A stretch of 64,000 nt of DNA. Source: Actinokineospora baliensis. GTDB lineage: Bacteria; Actinomycetota; Actinomycetes; Mycobacteriales; Pseudonocardiaceae. How positions within the stretch are numbered: position 1 is the first letter of the stretch; every line of letters starts with the position of its first letter. Position numbers and translations under genes: made by a program. The notes beneath the pieces are model-generated. The model did not search any database. It had not been told where the DNA came from and saw nothing but the letters and a program-made list of their open reading frames with translations. The stretch is from positions 6,932,001 to 6,996,000 of the forward strand of contig NZ_JAFBCK010000001.1 of NCBI RefSeq assembly GCF_016907695.1. Reading direction: 5' to 3'. This document shows, one piece after another, positions 63,365 to 64,000 of the stretch.

Positions 63365-63726
63365 TCAACCAAGCGGAGTCAGCTCGAACCGGCCCTCCAC
63401 CACCAGGCTGCCGGTATAAAACCGCTGGTCGGCCCTGTTCCCATCCTTTGGTACTCCCGCCCGAGGTCCGGCCCTCCCCAGACGATCTCGCGCAGGTTGG
63501 TGCCCTCCCCGAGGTCCGGCCCTCCCCAGACGATCTCGCGCAGGTTGGTGCCCTCCCCGAGGTCCGGCCCTCCCCAGACGATCTCGCGCAGGTTGGTGCC
63601 CTCCCCGAGGTCCGGCCCTCCCCAGACGATCTCGCGCAGGTTGGTGCCCTCCCCGAGGTCCGGCCCTCCCCAGACGATCTCGCGCAGGTTGGTGCCCTCC
63701 CCGAGGTCCGGCCAGGGCGGCGGCAC
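63365..63726 (-). CDS. Repeat-containing ORF, probably frameshifted
   Basis: From a possible GTG at 63726 the frame encodes DLGEGTNLREIVWGGP five times in register with the 48-bp DNA repeat. The most protein-like C-terminus, however, lies in another frame (DQRFYTGSLVVEGRFELTPL, stop at 63365). So a shift between repeat and tail seems to have broken a gene, or the repeat expanded inside it. No ribosome-binding site is clear. Confidence 0.35.
63463..63711 (-). repeat. 48-bp tandem repeat, five full copies plus a partial one
   Basis: Units start at 63463, 63511, 63559, 63607 and 63655 and appear identical, with a partial sixth (first 9 bases) from 63703. 48 bases equals 16 codons, so copy-number change keeps frame. 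Identity between copies suggests recent expansion. Confidence 0.95.
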
Positions 63727-63908
63727 GTATCGAGGTCACCAACCGACAGGAGGCAATGCCGCCGCCACTGGCCTCCGAACAAGGCCCTCGATCTCCGACA
63801 GATGACGCGGCTTCTGCAGCTTACGAGCTGCACGTTCTCGCCCGGTCGTGTCGTACAACCGGCGGCGATGATCACCCGCAGGAGTAGCTCGTCGGTCGAT
63901 GTCACGTG

Positions 63909-64000
63909 TCAGTCGGCCGAGGCCGGCGTGGTCCAGCTCTTGAGGTCCTCGAACACCTCATCGCTCTCGAGTTCGTGCCCGCGGTCCAGGCTCTTCAGCA
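63909..64000 (-). CDS. C-terminus of an antitoxin-like protein (runs off right edge)
   Basis: The last ~29 codons of a leftward gene: LKSLDRGHELESDEVFEDLK then SWTTPASAD and TGA at 63909. The acidic, helical tail resembles ParD/RelB-type antitoxins, which would be followed by a toxin; the downstream ~180 bases (63727-63908) hold only an uncertain frame (ARKLQKPRHLSEIEGLVRR). Confidence 0.5.
   Translation of the reverse strand, partial: LKSLDRGHELESDEVFEDLKSWTTPASAD

Noticed and set aside
63463..63711. CRISPR array
   Set aside because: Units are contiguous 48-bp copies with no unique spacers; it is a coding-length tandem repeat.

Overview
This is a high-G+C actinomycete chromosome window. 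A Pseudonocardiales-type organism such as Actinokineospora, Saccharothrix or Actinosynnema is my best guess; that placement is inference. The evidence is GTG starts and 4-bp ATGA/GTGA gene overlaps, an SsgA-family sporulation protein, an AfsR/SARP regulator, a DUF5753/DUF397 regulator remnant, YbaB/ESX-type genes, FxLD lanthipeptide genes, and actinobacterial tRNA-Val/Cys/Gly genes.

Layout. (1) 1-13.2 kb is ordinary chromosome: a partial acyl-CoA desaturase, an unusual HTH-response-regulator fusion with a free-standing HTH paralogue, a secreted trypsin-like protease, a large LuxR/LAL ATPase regulator, a 1847-residue secreted multidomain protein with an apparently dead SGNH hydrolase, and a small secreted protein. 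(2) 13.2-20.6 kb holds a vWA protein with an unknown partner, an AfsR-like STAND regulator, an XRE-TPR regulator with a 58-residue secreted peptide, and a TIR-like protein. (3) 20.6-26.8 kb is a four-gene, translationally coupled operon: TIR protein, KGGVGR-type ParA-like ATPase, winged-helix protein, and an AAA-HerA double ATPase. It looks like a TIR/HerA conflict (defence) system and is the best novelty candidate here. (4) 27.1-35.2 kb is a six-gene MORC/Z1 restriction-modification-like operon: GHKL ATPase, PD-(D/E)XK nuclease, Z1 helicase, C5 methyltransferase, Vsr and an unknown. (5) 35.6-37.8 kb is a small ESX/WXG-type secretion-associated operon. (6) 37.9-42 kb holds formyltransferase and integrase remnants, a tRNA Gly-Cys-Val operon, SsgA-like and PGPGW membrane genes, tRNA-Val(CAC), and about 1.5 kb of decayed sequence including a prepilin peptidase remnant. 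(7) 42-54.6 kb is an XRE/NUDIX module and then a class I FxLD lanthipeptide cluster: radical SAM, DnaQ-like exonuclease, NadR-like kinase, small Cys protein, O-methyltransferase, precursor, LanB, LanC, SpaB_C-type protein, and a second methyltransferase on the opposite strand. Two genes carry frameshifts. (8) 54.6-56.1 kb is a graveyard: DUF5753, IS481 and NYN fragments and a MITE-like inverted repeat. (9) 56.1-59.1 kb is a sigma-like factor, a 35-codon coupling ORF, an unknown protein and an ImmA/IrrE protease. (10) 59.2-63.3 kb is a type III CBASS system: TRIP13-like ATPase, HORMA protein, CD-NTase and S-4TM pore effector, with two extra small genes. (11) The right edge has a 48-bp tandem repeat array and a truncated antitoxin-like gene.

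Overall, roughly 13-63 kb reads as a defence/RiPP island. It holds at least three independent immunity-type operons (TIR-HerA, MORC-Z1, CBASS type III), much pseudogene debris and an integrase relic against a tRNA gene.
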